Positions 22,729-33,340 of a stretch of 64,000 bases of DNA are shown here, one piece after another. A model generated the notes under the pieces. The model did no database searches and was not told the origin of the DNA. It saw only the letters and a program-made list of their open reading frames with translations. Location of the stretch: the NCBI GenBank assembly GCA_019787685.1, contig JAHNUO010000021.1, positions 434,001 through 498,000 on the forward strand. The letters run 5' to 3'. The translations under genes were made by a program, and so were the position numbers. How positions within the stretch are numbered: the first letter of the stretch is position 1; every line of letters begins with the position of its first letter. Source of the stretch: Chiua virens (taxonomy: Eukaryota; Basidiomycota; Agaricomycetes; Boletales; Boletaceae).

Positions 22729-24033
22729 GCAAGTTGACTACAGCTAATCGAGAGGAATTGGAAGATACCTGGGCTAATGTGAAGCACCTCATTCTCGATG
22801 AAATCTCAATGGTATCTGCAGAAACTCTTTGTCAGATATCTGAAAGAATTTCAATGGCAAAGGGGTTTCAATCTATGAGTAAGGACAAACCATTTGGAGG
22901 CGTGTCGGTCATATTCGCTGGAGATCTATGCCAGCTATGTCCCGTAATCGGACAGCCGTTATTCTCTCATGTGTTTCGTAAAACACTTTCTGCATATACG
23001 AAAGGTACCAACAGCGGCCAACAAGGATTCTTCGGTGCGAATGTATGGTCAGAATTAACACATGTCGTCATGCTTCGAACGAACATTCGAGCGCAGGAAG
23101 ATTCTGAATTCATCAGGTTGCTAGAACGTATGCGAATAGGAAACGGAACAAGCTCTGCAGCTGGGATGAGCTCGGTTTCGGATTACGACATATTGAAGTC
23201 CAAATTGATGGAACACTTAGCTGTGGAGAATCCGTTGGAATATCAAGAATTGTGCAGCGCACCTGTCGTCTTTGGAGAAAGGCACCTGCGAGATCAATTT
23301 AATGAGGCGCACGCCCGTCAGTTTGCACAGAAAACGCATCAAGAGTTCAATATGTTTTTATCCGCAGATAAAGTGAAAAGGATGCGATTGACTGGAAACA
23401 AGCGGTTGCGGATGTGCAAAGTACGATGTAAATATAGTTCGAAAGACCTACTAGGATTCCTCCCGCTTATTCCAGGAATGCCTGTAATGATATCTGAGAA
23501 TCTGTCCATGCGGCGGATGGTTGTAAATGGTACAGAAGGCATTCTGAGAGAAGTTCATTATCAGAATACGAATGAAGGGAAAGAAGCCGTTTGTGCTTAC
23601 GTTGAGGTTGCAAACTGTAACATTATGTAACGTGCGATCCGACAATCCTGACCTTGTTCCTGTCTTTCCACAGACAACTTCCTTTTCTCATAAATTGCAT
23701 TCTTCCGGGCAGACGATTCGTATTTCTCGCACACAGCTACCTTTACATCCTGCGTGGGCTTTTACAGATTACAAGGTTCAGGGCAAAACGCTAACACGCG
23801 TCGTCGTTGATCTCGCGAGCGCAAGAGGCGTACAGAATGGGTATGTCATGTTGTCGCGCGCAAAAGGATTCTCGAAGCTTGGCATCCTAAGATGGTTCCC
23901 TCCTCATCGTATCTTCAGCCGCATTCGAGAAGACCTCAGACATGAACTGGCGCGACTGTGCGATTTGGACAAACAAACAAAGGATATGTTTGTTCACCTG
24001 CTTTCTTCTGATTCATCATCTCAAACTATTTAG
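22729..24033 (+). pseudogene. Helitron-type PIF1 helicase fragment
   Basis: This is the C-terminal two thirds of a PIF1-family SF1B helicase, the helicase half of fungal Helitron RepHel proteins. Visible motifs are HLILDEISMV (II), IFAGDLCQLCPVIG (III), LRTNIRAQ, PLIPGMPVMISEN, ADYKVQGKT-like FTDYKVQGKTLTR (V) and GYVMLSRAKGF (VI), followed by the typical fungal Helitron tail. A one-base frameshift near 23620 splits it. The Walker A motif, the Rep nuclease and the N-terminus are absent, because the sequence begins at the copia junction. It is therefore not functional. Confidence 0.85.
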
Positions 24034-24442
24034 TCGTTGTCGGCTTTCAGTGCTTTCATTTTTTCCTTTACAGACAGCATCCGCTCACATGGCCTACTTG
24101 TCTTTATGTCCTCAGAAGCCTCGCATAACGTCCTGGCCCAAATCCCTCTCCACCTCTATTGAATGCTACGGACAATCTAACGACTCTATCCCTGTCATGC
24201 TTTTCCCTTACAGTCTCGAAGATCTGGCTTCCTTTGCAGATGTAATCGAAGACAGCACCATCTCTGATTCCTCGCGCAACCAATGCTTCGTATACAGGCC
24301 CTATCCGACCCTTCCACACTTGACATCCGAACAATCTTTTTTCGCATCCACGGATTTTTACATGAATTTTGTTTATTAGACTTCGGAAATTGGGACGGGT
24401 GAGTATCATTTCAATGTGTTTTATTACACCTAAATATCCACA
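24034..24442. other. Gap between helicase fragment and next coding stretch
   Basis: About 400 bases. A plus-strand frame (23942-24379) runs on past the helicase stop in another frame and contains SLCPQKPRITSWPKSL and YRPYPTLPHL. It may be coding, for example an upstream exon of the next gene, but no splice signals convince me. Confidence 0.25.
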
Positions 24443-25206
24443 ATGACATTCGATAGCTTGCGTGAAACAGTTCCTTGCGCGATTCAGCGTGTAGTCCTCA
24501 GCGGAGGATCATGCAAGACAGCATGGAGCGCCCAGCTTCACGGACTAAACCTTATCCGTGAATTTGTTGCTCGAACTATGAAATTACCTGTTGTCGGCAA
24601 TAATTTCACGAGCGTTTTTCGTTTCAAACGAAATATTTTTCAAAAGGTTTCTCTTTCTTTTTTTTTCATTTCAATGGAAAGAACTCACGTTGTTGAAGGG
24701 TCACGACAAAAACGCATTTCAACCGTCAGACCCGAAAGGCTGGTTGAAACGACTGGAAGGGCATTGGTCCTTGCACCCTAAACTTCCTATAGTCCATTTC
24801 GACGGTGCCTCCCGCATCGCACTGATTCCCGAAATCTCTCTTAGTACAGGTGACTTCGTCGAATTAGACGTCGAAGTTGAACTTGTCCGTGTTCGGAATC
24901 CACCACCTTCACGTGGAAGATCTGTTCGAGTCGGTTTCTGTTTTAATCATCTGATTCGACTTTCCAATGCTGTTTCCAACAAAGAACATGACACTGTACG
25001 CATTTCCTGCTCGTGACTGTTCTATATCTGCTAACACTTTTGACTATTAGCTGACGACTAGGAAACGAGCGCGTTCTTGTACTCCTATTGAAACCCCGGT
25101 CGTCAAGCGTCGTCATACCGCTATTTCAATCCCGTCACAGCCTGGCGAATCACACCGTTCAGAAGCTCACGACGGGACTGCTGAAGTTATGAATACCGGA
25201 AACTGA
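24443..25206 (+). CDS. Unrecognised gene beside the Helitron helicase
   Basis: Two overlapping frames make a plausible protein. The first (from ATG 24443) has RETVPCAIQRVVLSGGSCK and EFVARTMKLPVVGNN. The second (about 24660-25016) has KELTLLKGHDKNAFQPSDP, GHWSLHPKLPIVHFDGASR, LSTGDFVELDVEVELVRV and RVGFCFNHLIRLSN. A last exon after an intron ending near 25050 reads LTTRKRARSCTPIETPVVK and ends in TGA at about 25206. I do not know the family. Position and orientation directly downstream of a Helitron helicase make it a candidate Helitron passenger or accessory gene. The join near 24650 needs a frame change, so it may be damaged. Confidence 0.45.
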
Positions 25207-25526
25207 TCGTGGACTCTTGCAACCTCTCCTTTTCCGTGTTTGCTTCTTGTATCCGAGTTGTCTTCCGGACAATCGTTCACTCTGCTGATCTAAATGACTG
25301 AGTATATAAGTTTAATGTATCCACTGTCTTCAAAATCTTGCTCGTGAATTGTACAATGTGTCATGGTGATCACATAATCTGTTTATTGCTTGGGGTCCAG
25401 GTCTGCCCGTAGGGCTGTTAAATGACCAAGGGTACTGTGCACGAAAGTAAAGACATTCTAATGACATGATTCATTTGCCCTTCGTCTACTTACTTTACCA
25501 ACGACGGGTACTGTAATGGAGTAGTA
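25207..25526. other. Intergenic, nothing recognised
   Basis: AT-moderate DNA of about 320 bases with a TATATAAG-like word near 25303. No coding or repeat signal was found. Confidence 0.4.
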
Positions 25527-25810
25527 ACTACATTGAGATAAATAGGGCCCCTGAGGAGGCCACTTGTGAGGTCCAAGTTGAGTTGAGTTGGGCTGAAGGC
25601 AAATGGGGCGACCAGATCGATAATAGCGACGTCCACAATGTCCCAGAGCGTCCCGAACGCATTGCATCGCGACAGGTGGCCAGGAGGTGACTTGGGCGAG
25701 AGGCGACGACGGCAAATGGAGCGGTCAAATTCCCAGAAGTTCCGTCCCAAACACGTGAGGCGAGTTTAGCTCTCACGTGACATTGTTTGGTGGTCACTTT
25801 GTAGCACTGG
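25527..25810. repeat. 284-bp dispersed repeat, copy 1
   Basis: The block ACTACATTGAGATAAATAG ... TTTGTAGCACTGG is identical, base for base as far as I can see, to 36927-37210 in the same orientation (offset 11400). Near its right end it contains GCGAGTTTAGCTCTCACGTG, part of a 29-bp word that recurs a third time at 36834-36862. It lies just upstream of the UTP20 5' fragment. It encodes nothing recognisable and is probably a remnant of a small non-autonomous element or a duplicated flank. Confidence 0.85.
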
Positions 25811-25961
25811 TCAGCTCTTTCAAAGTGCATATCCGCCGTGTCATAAATTTCCAACCACAAGGACACCTGCAGCTCTACTAGATACTGAGTTATTTCTATG
25901 TGTGCTTAGTAGTAGGGAAGTCGAACATCGTACACCGTGACGGCCACGATCAACAGTCGAC

Positions 25962-26783
25962 ATGGAATCGACCGTATTGGATCAAGACGAGGTCGTGTAC
26001 CAGGTGAAACGATTCAAATCACTTATATCTTCTGCCACGCGATTTCTCATGGAGAGAGCGTCAATGCTACAGCGGCATGTCCTTAACACTGGTTAGGATA
26101 CAAAGAAGTGGTATTACATAATAGGAAAAGTTTACGGTCAATGCCGACTCACGATCAACTTGGAGCCTAACTTCAGCTGGTCCATACAGCTCGCACACGC
26201 CAGCTTGACATGGAATCAACTGTGTTGGATCAAGACGACGTCGTGCACCGGGTAAAACGATTTAAAGTGAGTCCAAGTCGCTTATATCTTCTGTCGTGCG
26301 ATTTCTCATGGAGAAACCATCAGCATCAATCCTACGCAGAATCCCTAAAAGACGTTCACCTACCATCCGCGCTTGACCTCACAAAATTTGACAATGACAT
26401 AGCAGTATGTCCCCATTTTTGTTCGCGCTCTTTTTGATACTCATATTTGGGTGGCTAGGATAACGAGTCCCACTTTTATGCGTCTCTTCAGCAATGGCGA
26501 CAACTCAATCTGTCTCCCTCGTTCATCAAATTTGCCAATGAAGCTGACCCGCTTTCCATTTCTATGCCTTTGCTTTTGCATAATTGGAGGAACATCGTCG
26601 CATTGTGGATTACCGCAGTGGACGCCGCTGACGATGAAGGGTTGCACGCTCTTCTCGAGTATGGAATTGGAATCTCTGCTCTTTCATATTTTTATCGCTC
26701 ACTTCTACCTCAGCCTTCTACAGAAGGTCGCGCATGACCTCCGTACGACACTATCGCCCGTCTATGCCAACCTGTTAGCCAAA
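25962..26783 (+). pseudogene. UTP20: 5' fragment of a UTP20 (DRIM) gene
   Basis: Utp20 is a very large HEAT-repeat protein of the small-subunit processome. Here only the 5' end is present. An ATG at 25962 starts MESTVLDQDEVVYQVKRFK. A second, very similar start lies at 26210 (MESTVLDQDDVVHRVKRFK), a local duplication. Downstream, 26470-26783 corresponds to LQQWRQLNLSPSFIKFANEA and the following HEAT region. An intron (GTATGG ... CTCAG, about 26660-26715) joins to LLQKVAHDLRTTLSPVYANLLAK. The homology stops at about 26783, 68 bases from the end of the oppositely oriented WD40 gene. The part from about 26462 to 26783 is repeated in inverted orientation at 36370-36042. Confidence 0.75.
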
Positions 26784-26850
26784 CCATGACTCCTCGATTA
26801 CCTTGCTGCCGCCGCCGCCGCCACCCGCCGCCACTGCTGCCGAAGTGCTC

Positions 26851-28210
26851 TCATCCCTGGCAAAACGATGCAGAGATTCTATTTGAGCATGCTTCTTTGA
26901 CGAGTTGCAGGAAATTACCAGAGTGGCGGAGACTTGCAGGGAGCATAGATTGTAAATCCGGCTGTTCAGCCATACCCGGAATCGAACTCTCCCCGGATAT
27001 ACTATCAGAATCCGAATCCCCAGAAAGAGGTGGTGGTATATCAGGCTCCGAGGAGGAACAGACATTTGTTGTAAATAGCTTGACGAATGTGAGCAGGGAG
27101 CGAGAGGAAATCAAAATGGTGGATACTTACAAATTGAAGAACCGAGGGATCGAAACTCAGCTCTGGTTGGGGGTCGGGATGTATGCGTGCATAGGGTGGA
27201 GGTGGTTGGATAAAGGGCCCTTGCATGCGACGCGGTGCCTATGCAGTGAAGTGAACGCCCAGATAATTTTAAGGCACGCTTGAGGAACGTACCTGCCACA
27301 CATATATGTTTCCAATGTCTGTTGCTGATACCACGGATTCACCGAAGGGAGAGAAGGAAACCGCCCATACGGAGTCAGGATGTTGTAAACATCCGACGGG
27401 AGAACCAGTGGTTGTGTCCCAAAAGCGGACAGTTTTATCCCATGATGCACTCGCGAGTGTGGATCCGTCTGGGGAAAGGGAAAGGGAGTATATCCAGTGG
27501 GTGTGACCTTCCCAGTCTTGACCGATCTGTTCACCTGTGGTCGAATCCCAACAACGAATCGTCTTGTCATGAGAGCCAGAGAAAATCCTGGCGCCATCGT
27601 GTGACCACAAAATACTTGAGATTTGAAATTGATGGCCATCCAGTGGACCGAGGATGAGTTTGCCTGTCGTCACGTCATACACGGAGATGACTCCCCGTCC
27701 GCCACAGGCGAGTTTGCTGCCGTCGGGAGAGAAGCAGACCGAGTCGGCTGAGACGTGGATGGTGTTTACCCGTGTCCCCTGCAGTGTGTAAATTCTCACG
27801 GTTATCCCAGTAACTGCCACGAGTCGACCATCGGGAGAGAGAGCAAGTCCGTTGAAGCACCCTGGATGAGTCCATTGATTGACCAGCTTGTGCGACTGCG
27901 CGTCCCACACTTTGGTGTCACTCAGGCTAGTGGTGATGATCTTCGTGTCGTCCTTCGTCACTGCAACTCCCCAAACTGCTACGTTGTGCACCATCGAAGT
28001 CCCTTCTTGTTCTCCATGTTCCACATCCCATACCTTCGCAGTTCTGTCACTACAGCCGGTGACAACACGTCTTCCATCGCCAAAATACGCGAGCACCTCG
28101 ATACGCGTATGTGTCGAGATTACTCGATTCGGCGACAAACCGTGGTCGTCGCGGTGATGAGGGGCATTATTCGACGTGAGGATGTTCTGGGGGATGGTCA
28201 AGGGATTCAT
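26851..28210 (-). CDS. WD40 repeat protein, three exons
   Basis: Intact spliced gene. Exon 1 is 28210-27293, intron 27292-27239 (54 nt), exon 2 27238-27131, intron 27130-27079 (52 nt), exon 3 27078-26851, giving 417 aa. Exon 1 carries six or seven WD40 blades, recognisable as GCSDRTAKVWDVEHGE, LSDTKVWDAQSHK, SPDGRLVAV, SPDGSKLACGG with VYDVTTGK, GSHDKTIRCWDSTTGEQIG, ASASWDKTVRFWDTTTG and IGNIYVWQ. This is a beta-propeller used for protein-protein contact. Exons 2-3 encode a disordered tail with Pro-rich and Ser/Asp-rich parts. Such WD40 proteins are highly multiplied in Agaricomycetes, so no specific role can be given. The start ATG at 28210 is the first in frame before the first blade. Confidence 0.85.
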
Positions 28211-31200
28211 CCGAGGTGCGTGCTGAAAAGACTGGTGGAGGGAATGTGCACGAACACTCCATATACAGCTTATAAGTCACAGTCCACGAAGTTAACACGC
28301 GCGGCACGGCCTCATGGCGATACAGTGGCTCTCCCAAGCGCCCATCCTGTTATTCAGGCATACGTCCTACAATGGGATCTCCCTCCAAAGATCGACTTCT
28401 ACTCGACTACAGGTATGGTGGCACATATGGCTGCGACGTGTTATCTTGCGCTAGTACAACTGGTAAGGGAAGACCAGACACCGCTGTCAAAGTTACCACC
28501 ACTGGGGGCTGCAACCAGGGAATTAACTGCAAGACATCCACCAAAATCCATGAGGCTAAAACTGTTCAACGCACCCAGGTCTCAGGCACTAGCGGCGAAT
28601 GTCGTCTGGTGTCACCGACGAACATGTACCTCGCCCCACTGGCAGACTGGTCCCCACCGTCGTCCCCTGATTTGTCGTCCTTTCCATCCCAGATGTGGAC
28701 GATCGTTGTCGGTAGCGATGTCAAGCGAAATGAGAGCAGGCTGCAGCGACGAGATCCCCTCTACTAGTACTGTTGGCGATGAACCAAAGGCCGGGGAGAC
28801 GATATGCCAGCGACGATCTGCGGCGACGGGAACCCCTACAGCACTGGTGACGAGTCAAAGCATGACAAAGAGGCAAAGGTTGGCTGCGACACTGACATTG
28901 ACGATGTCGGAGGAATGTCCAACAATTCCCACGCACCTTTGTTCTTCTCGATGATCGTCGAATTGTGATGGCCGACTTGCGCAACCAGGTCAGAGGCGAT
29001 CAGGGATTGCAGCAGCTCGACGATAGCTCCATTCATCGGGTCCATGGTATGTCCAGCATCAATCATCTCGCCCTCGGAGACCGGTACAACCTTGATGATG
29101 GCCAGACTTGGGATGACGGACCAACGTCAGATGTCGTCCACTGAGGGCTTCAAACAGTCGAAATAGAGCTCGAACAGTAGTCAACCGCGCCATCTGGACA
29201 GCTCAGACATTCCTTTTGCCTTCACGACGTCGCTCGCAGCCTAGCATTGAGGCAGTCAACATCCAGACCACGGGTAGCGATGTACTGCAGATCCACAGGC
29301 AGGCCAAGTTTGTTCCCAAGTCGGACAAGGGCGTTATGCAAGACAAAGACTCACCACGGAAGGAGAACATGGAGATGGCAGGGTGGTGGTGATCTCTGCC
29401 TAAATCTTGGTTCTCGCTCTGCGAAGGTGATCACCACGACACTCGGGATGTCCAGTTCACAGACTCTCAGGCCATGTCCACGCATTGGGAACCGGGGCAG
29501 AAGAACGTAGGTGAGTAGCGTGGTGAGGTGTCGAGGTTTTCCATGGTTTCTATGTATTTCTCTGCTATATCTCCGTCCGCAGTCAAGTTCCTGAAACCAG
29601 TAGAGGCTCAGAGGCGACTGTTCCTTCGCCCTCGACATCGTTACCGGCCCAAGAGTTACTTTACAAACGACTCAGGTCTGCCACCAGTCCTAGCATCTCA
29701 CCTCGTTCCTAATCAAGGCCCTCTGCGATGTTACGTTGATCACACCTCGACATGTACAACTTCCAACGTTTCCTTGATTAAGGGAGCCGACCTGTCGTTG
29801 CTGGCTCCTCTCGTCGACGGTTCTCTCATCTTCTGTCGACCTTCCAGCTTAATGGTGAGATCCATCATCCAACCATATTTGACTCAACTGACGCGTTAGT
29901 CATGCTCAGCTTCGACGATCCTATTTATGCCCCATCGACTAGTTTTACCACGCCGATCCATTTTACAGACCCCATTGAATATTCCCCACATTCAACCGAC
30001 CCAACTGAACTGATCCTTCCAAGATCCCCCCGCCACTTTTCCTTTACCGTCGCTCAACATCATCAAATCGTTGAGTGCCATCTTTTCCATCTCCCAATCA
30101 CACTTCGTTCCTTTGACCTCTGACAAAGTCACCACCATCTCACGCCAGACTCGTACATATCTCCAAGATCTTCTCTGAAGAAAAAGCCAAGCATCGATTA
30201 TCCTCACCTCGTCACCTTTCGCAGTCGCCAAAGTACCTCATAGACTAGACAAAAACCACTGAGCCTAAACATCCACATCCGCCCGCCATCACCTCCACCC
30301 AGTTGACAGCCTATATATGCAGCACGCCCACCTGAGGGCACGGAGAATGTCGTAGGCGGTCGTGGCTATGCGTAGCTCAGGCTCAGGCTCAATTCGACCC
30401 ATTCGAATCTGGTGGCTGTCAAATGTTGTCTGGCTGGCTGTGAGTCCACTCTTATTCTGCGACGAAGTCTGGTGCAGACGGTACAACAACCATAACGGAG
30501 ACTCGGGACGTGTTTGCACGAGTCCGATATGGCTATGGTCGTGCACGAGGCCGATCGCATCCAGGAGTTGGAGACTCGCCATCAAGGTGGACGAGGTCGA
30601 TGACAAGAAAATGATGCAAGTTTATCCGAGACGACTATGGGCACGCAAGTCGAAGCTGCCTTGCAAGGTTACGACCTTTCCTTTTGGAGTGCGAGATTTC
30701 AAGGTTACGTTAGGCAAGCTGGTACGCATTCGAGGTGTGGTGGTCAGCCCTTCGCGGTCATCGCGGGCTTCAAGTTCAAGTTGTTGGTTGGGACTTGGAT
30801 AGGCGATTTGGACGTGACGTGGACTCGGCTTCGGTTTGCTTCGAGTTGAGTTTCAGGACGGACGCTCCTTCGCTTGACCTCAAGGCTTGACGACGAAGTG
30901 AAGCATCGCACGGAAGGTCACCAGGTCTTTTTCCTTTCCAGTTATCATCTTCACAACCAGCTTGATTCACGTTTCTTCTTTCTTTATGCACCAGTGGTTC
31001 GAGTTTTCAGTATTTTTTTCTTCTTGGATTCGGTTTCAATTTGCCTCGGTCTTGATCACATGGTTTCCTTGGTACCTGCAGCCCCTCTAGCGCGCTTTCT
31101 TTTCCATTAGCAGTATAGCGTCTGAACAGTGTATCCGCTGACAGTAGCACCTCGCATTGTATCGATCGCCAATCCCCGACTCCCACGGTAGTGGGGGAGG

Positions 31201-31375
31201 GTTTTCTCGGCGAGAAATGTACAGGCACCAAGCAAACGGGACTGCAGGAACATTTTACCAAATCAGGACTTGCTTGTTTGTACGTGTTGTTTCTCTTGAT
31301 GAAAGGACTGCTCTCAGCGCTGCCTTCAAGCTGCTACCAAACAATGGTTGCTATTGACCACACAGAATATGAGTA
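28211..31375. other. 3.2 kb without a recognisable gene
   Basis: Many short frames on both strands but no convincing protein. Plus-strand segments around 28880-29180 (NNSHAPLFFSMIVEL, then SSTIAPFIGSMVCPASIISP in another frame) and around 29640-29890 (GLPPVLASHLVPNQGPL) have somewhat protein-like composition and could be relics of an old gene or retroelement. 30.2-30.85 kb is open on both strands without family resemblance. Near 31166-31183 lies one copy of the short TCGCCAATCCCCGACTCC repeat described separately. Confidence 0.35.
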
Positions 31376-32100
31376 GTGATTTTTATTCTTAAAATCCGCT
31401 TTCTTAGCAATGTCTCTACCAGGTTCATCAACAAAGAACTGCGCACTGTGTCTCGTTCACTTGATGAGGCATCCTGCCCCCTGGAGGGCCCACACGACCC
31501 TCCTGTATATTCTGACCCTCTATATGACCCTGGCGTTCATCTATCCATCTTTGAAACCCCCGAAAACTTTGTTAATTGGTTGGCAACATCTTTGAAATCT
31601 CATCACCTTCAATGCATCAACTATGGTAATATCGAATTTGTTGGTTGTGTAATATTCATTGATTCTGCTTTGAAAATTGTGCATGGGCCATCTCGTGTGT
31701 GTTTGACAAAAAGCCCTGAGTACTTTGCTTCTGTGCATTACATGGATTGCTCACTTTTGCATGACTTGAAGGTACTTCGAAATTCTCAGTCAACCATTGC
31801 AGCATGTGTAGAGCAGCAAATGGTTGCATTCATGTTTACTGCGACAAAACTGCGGACTCAAGAGCCCGAGGATGTGGGACATTTTTTTTGACTGATTGTG
31901 CCCCGAGCCAGAAAGATCTGAATGGCTCGTGTGTCTACCAGCTTATGCTCCAATGCATGAAGGTCATGCCTTATGACGAATACATCAAGAACACTGTTAT
32001 TTGTCACCCTGTAACATGCCTTCTGTTGATCCCAAAGGTAAAAGAAGGCCACATCGGACAATCTTGTAGGCCAATCACCCTCCAAGAAGACCGTAGGTAA
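31376..32100 (+). CDS. Unrecognised gene remnant
   Basis: A frame at 31376-31891 (171 codons) reads NKELRTVSRSLDEASC, HLSIFETPENFVNWLATSLK, LKIVHGPSRVCLTKSPEYF and STIAACVEQQMVAF. A second frame at 31804-32100 continues with SCVYQLMLQCMKVMPYDEYI and KEGHIGQSCRP. The shift between them (near 31850) has no obvious splice sites. Composition is protein-like, but I know no family. It is flanked by noncoding DNA and by the short hairpin repeat near 32259. Confidence 0.35.
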
Positions 32101-33340
32101 AGGTGCGATGGCAGGCGAAGGAAGCATGGAAATTGATGAATGACGTTCAGCCCTTTTTTGCTGTTTATCTTCAGCTGTCGAATAAATTGTGTTTTTTTTC
32201 TTGCTCCATTTCTAAATAGAAGATTGTTGTAGTAACGAGGGAAACTGCAACCTCAGTAGGAGTCGGGGACTGGCGCGTATAGCGCCGCTACGATATATCA
32301 TAGGCTGTTCATCAAAATGATGACATGCCACTAACGATTGTGTAGAGGCACGCTCTGCTGCGTTGGCGAAACGTGGAAGGCGAGTGCGAGTGTGAAAGGG
32401 GAAGGTGACTGAACCGATGTTTGGTTTGGTGAGTTTTGGTGAGAAAGAGTGAGAGTAGAGAACGACTACGTTTCGGGGATCGGCAGAACTGAAGTATAAT
32501 TTTACGACGACTACTGGCTGATTGTGAACATGAAAATGTATGTAGCTTATATACAGGACAAAGAGGCAGTATGCTGGAAGGCGCTGATCTGCTCGGACCG
32601 GTTCTGTTGCCGGATGCACAGGAACTCGGTTCCTTACAATTGTCCATGTACCCCATCAGCATGAAAGTTGAATGAACTATTCAGAATGATGACGCACGCG
32701 GCGTATGGCGCCGAGCCCCCACACAAGAGATGGCGCAGTGTTCGCCATCATACTGTTACACTGCCTCGGTACCTTGCACTCCTGAAATAGCTCATGATAT
32801 CCATCGCAGTTGATACATTCCCTACTTGTGTCCTTCGTGACGATCTCGTTTATTTCCCTCTTCGTCGAAATGTATCAATATGACAGTCTATCCGACATGC
32901 AGTATACGCGAGACTACTAGGTCACAATTTGGCATCGGTCAGAATGAGCAACCCAATCCTCATCGTTTCCTGCAACATCGATTTCAAAAATTCATCTCCC
33001 CAGGCAGCAGCACCCTGACATCACGACAGATGAGAACCACGTGAAACAGTCCATTCAAATCACTAACCTCAACTTGGGCCTATGCACCATCCGCGATAGA
33101 ACAGACTTGTGAGACGAAGGAAGAAGAATTAGATGGCACGGCCCAAAAAAGGAACGTGCTACATCGATCACTAACAGGATCGTGGTTGCACGCGGTGTAA
33201 AATATATTTGGTCAACACTGATGTGCCCCTGTCGTGTCAGTGTTCTGTGCTCTACCACACCGAGGTCCTGGAAGTCGCATGTTCATGGAAGGCCTGTATC
33301 AGCACTGGCTTTCGGAACGGTTCCAGAGAGAGGCAGCCAT
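32101..33340. other. Intergenic, 1.2 kb
   Basis: No gene is supported. The minus-strand frames of 135 and 116 codons (32619-32212, 32662-32312) overlap each other and look like chance. The stretch contains two hairpin-forming GC words, at 32272-32286 (GGCGC, loop GTATA, GCGCC) and near 32700-32716 (GGCGTATGGCGCC), and AT-rich DNA near 32190-32220. Confidence 0.35.

Noticed and set aside
27755..28954. 399-codon plus-strand open frame
   Set aside because: It runs antisense to the WD40 gene for much of its length and has no domain; the minus strand gives a complete spliced WD40 protein.
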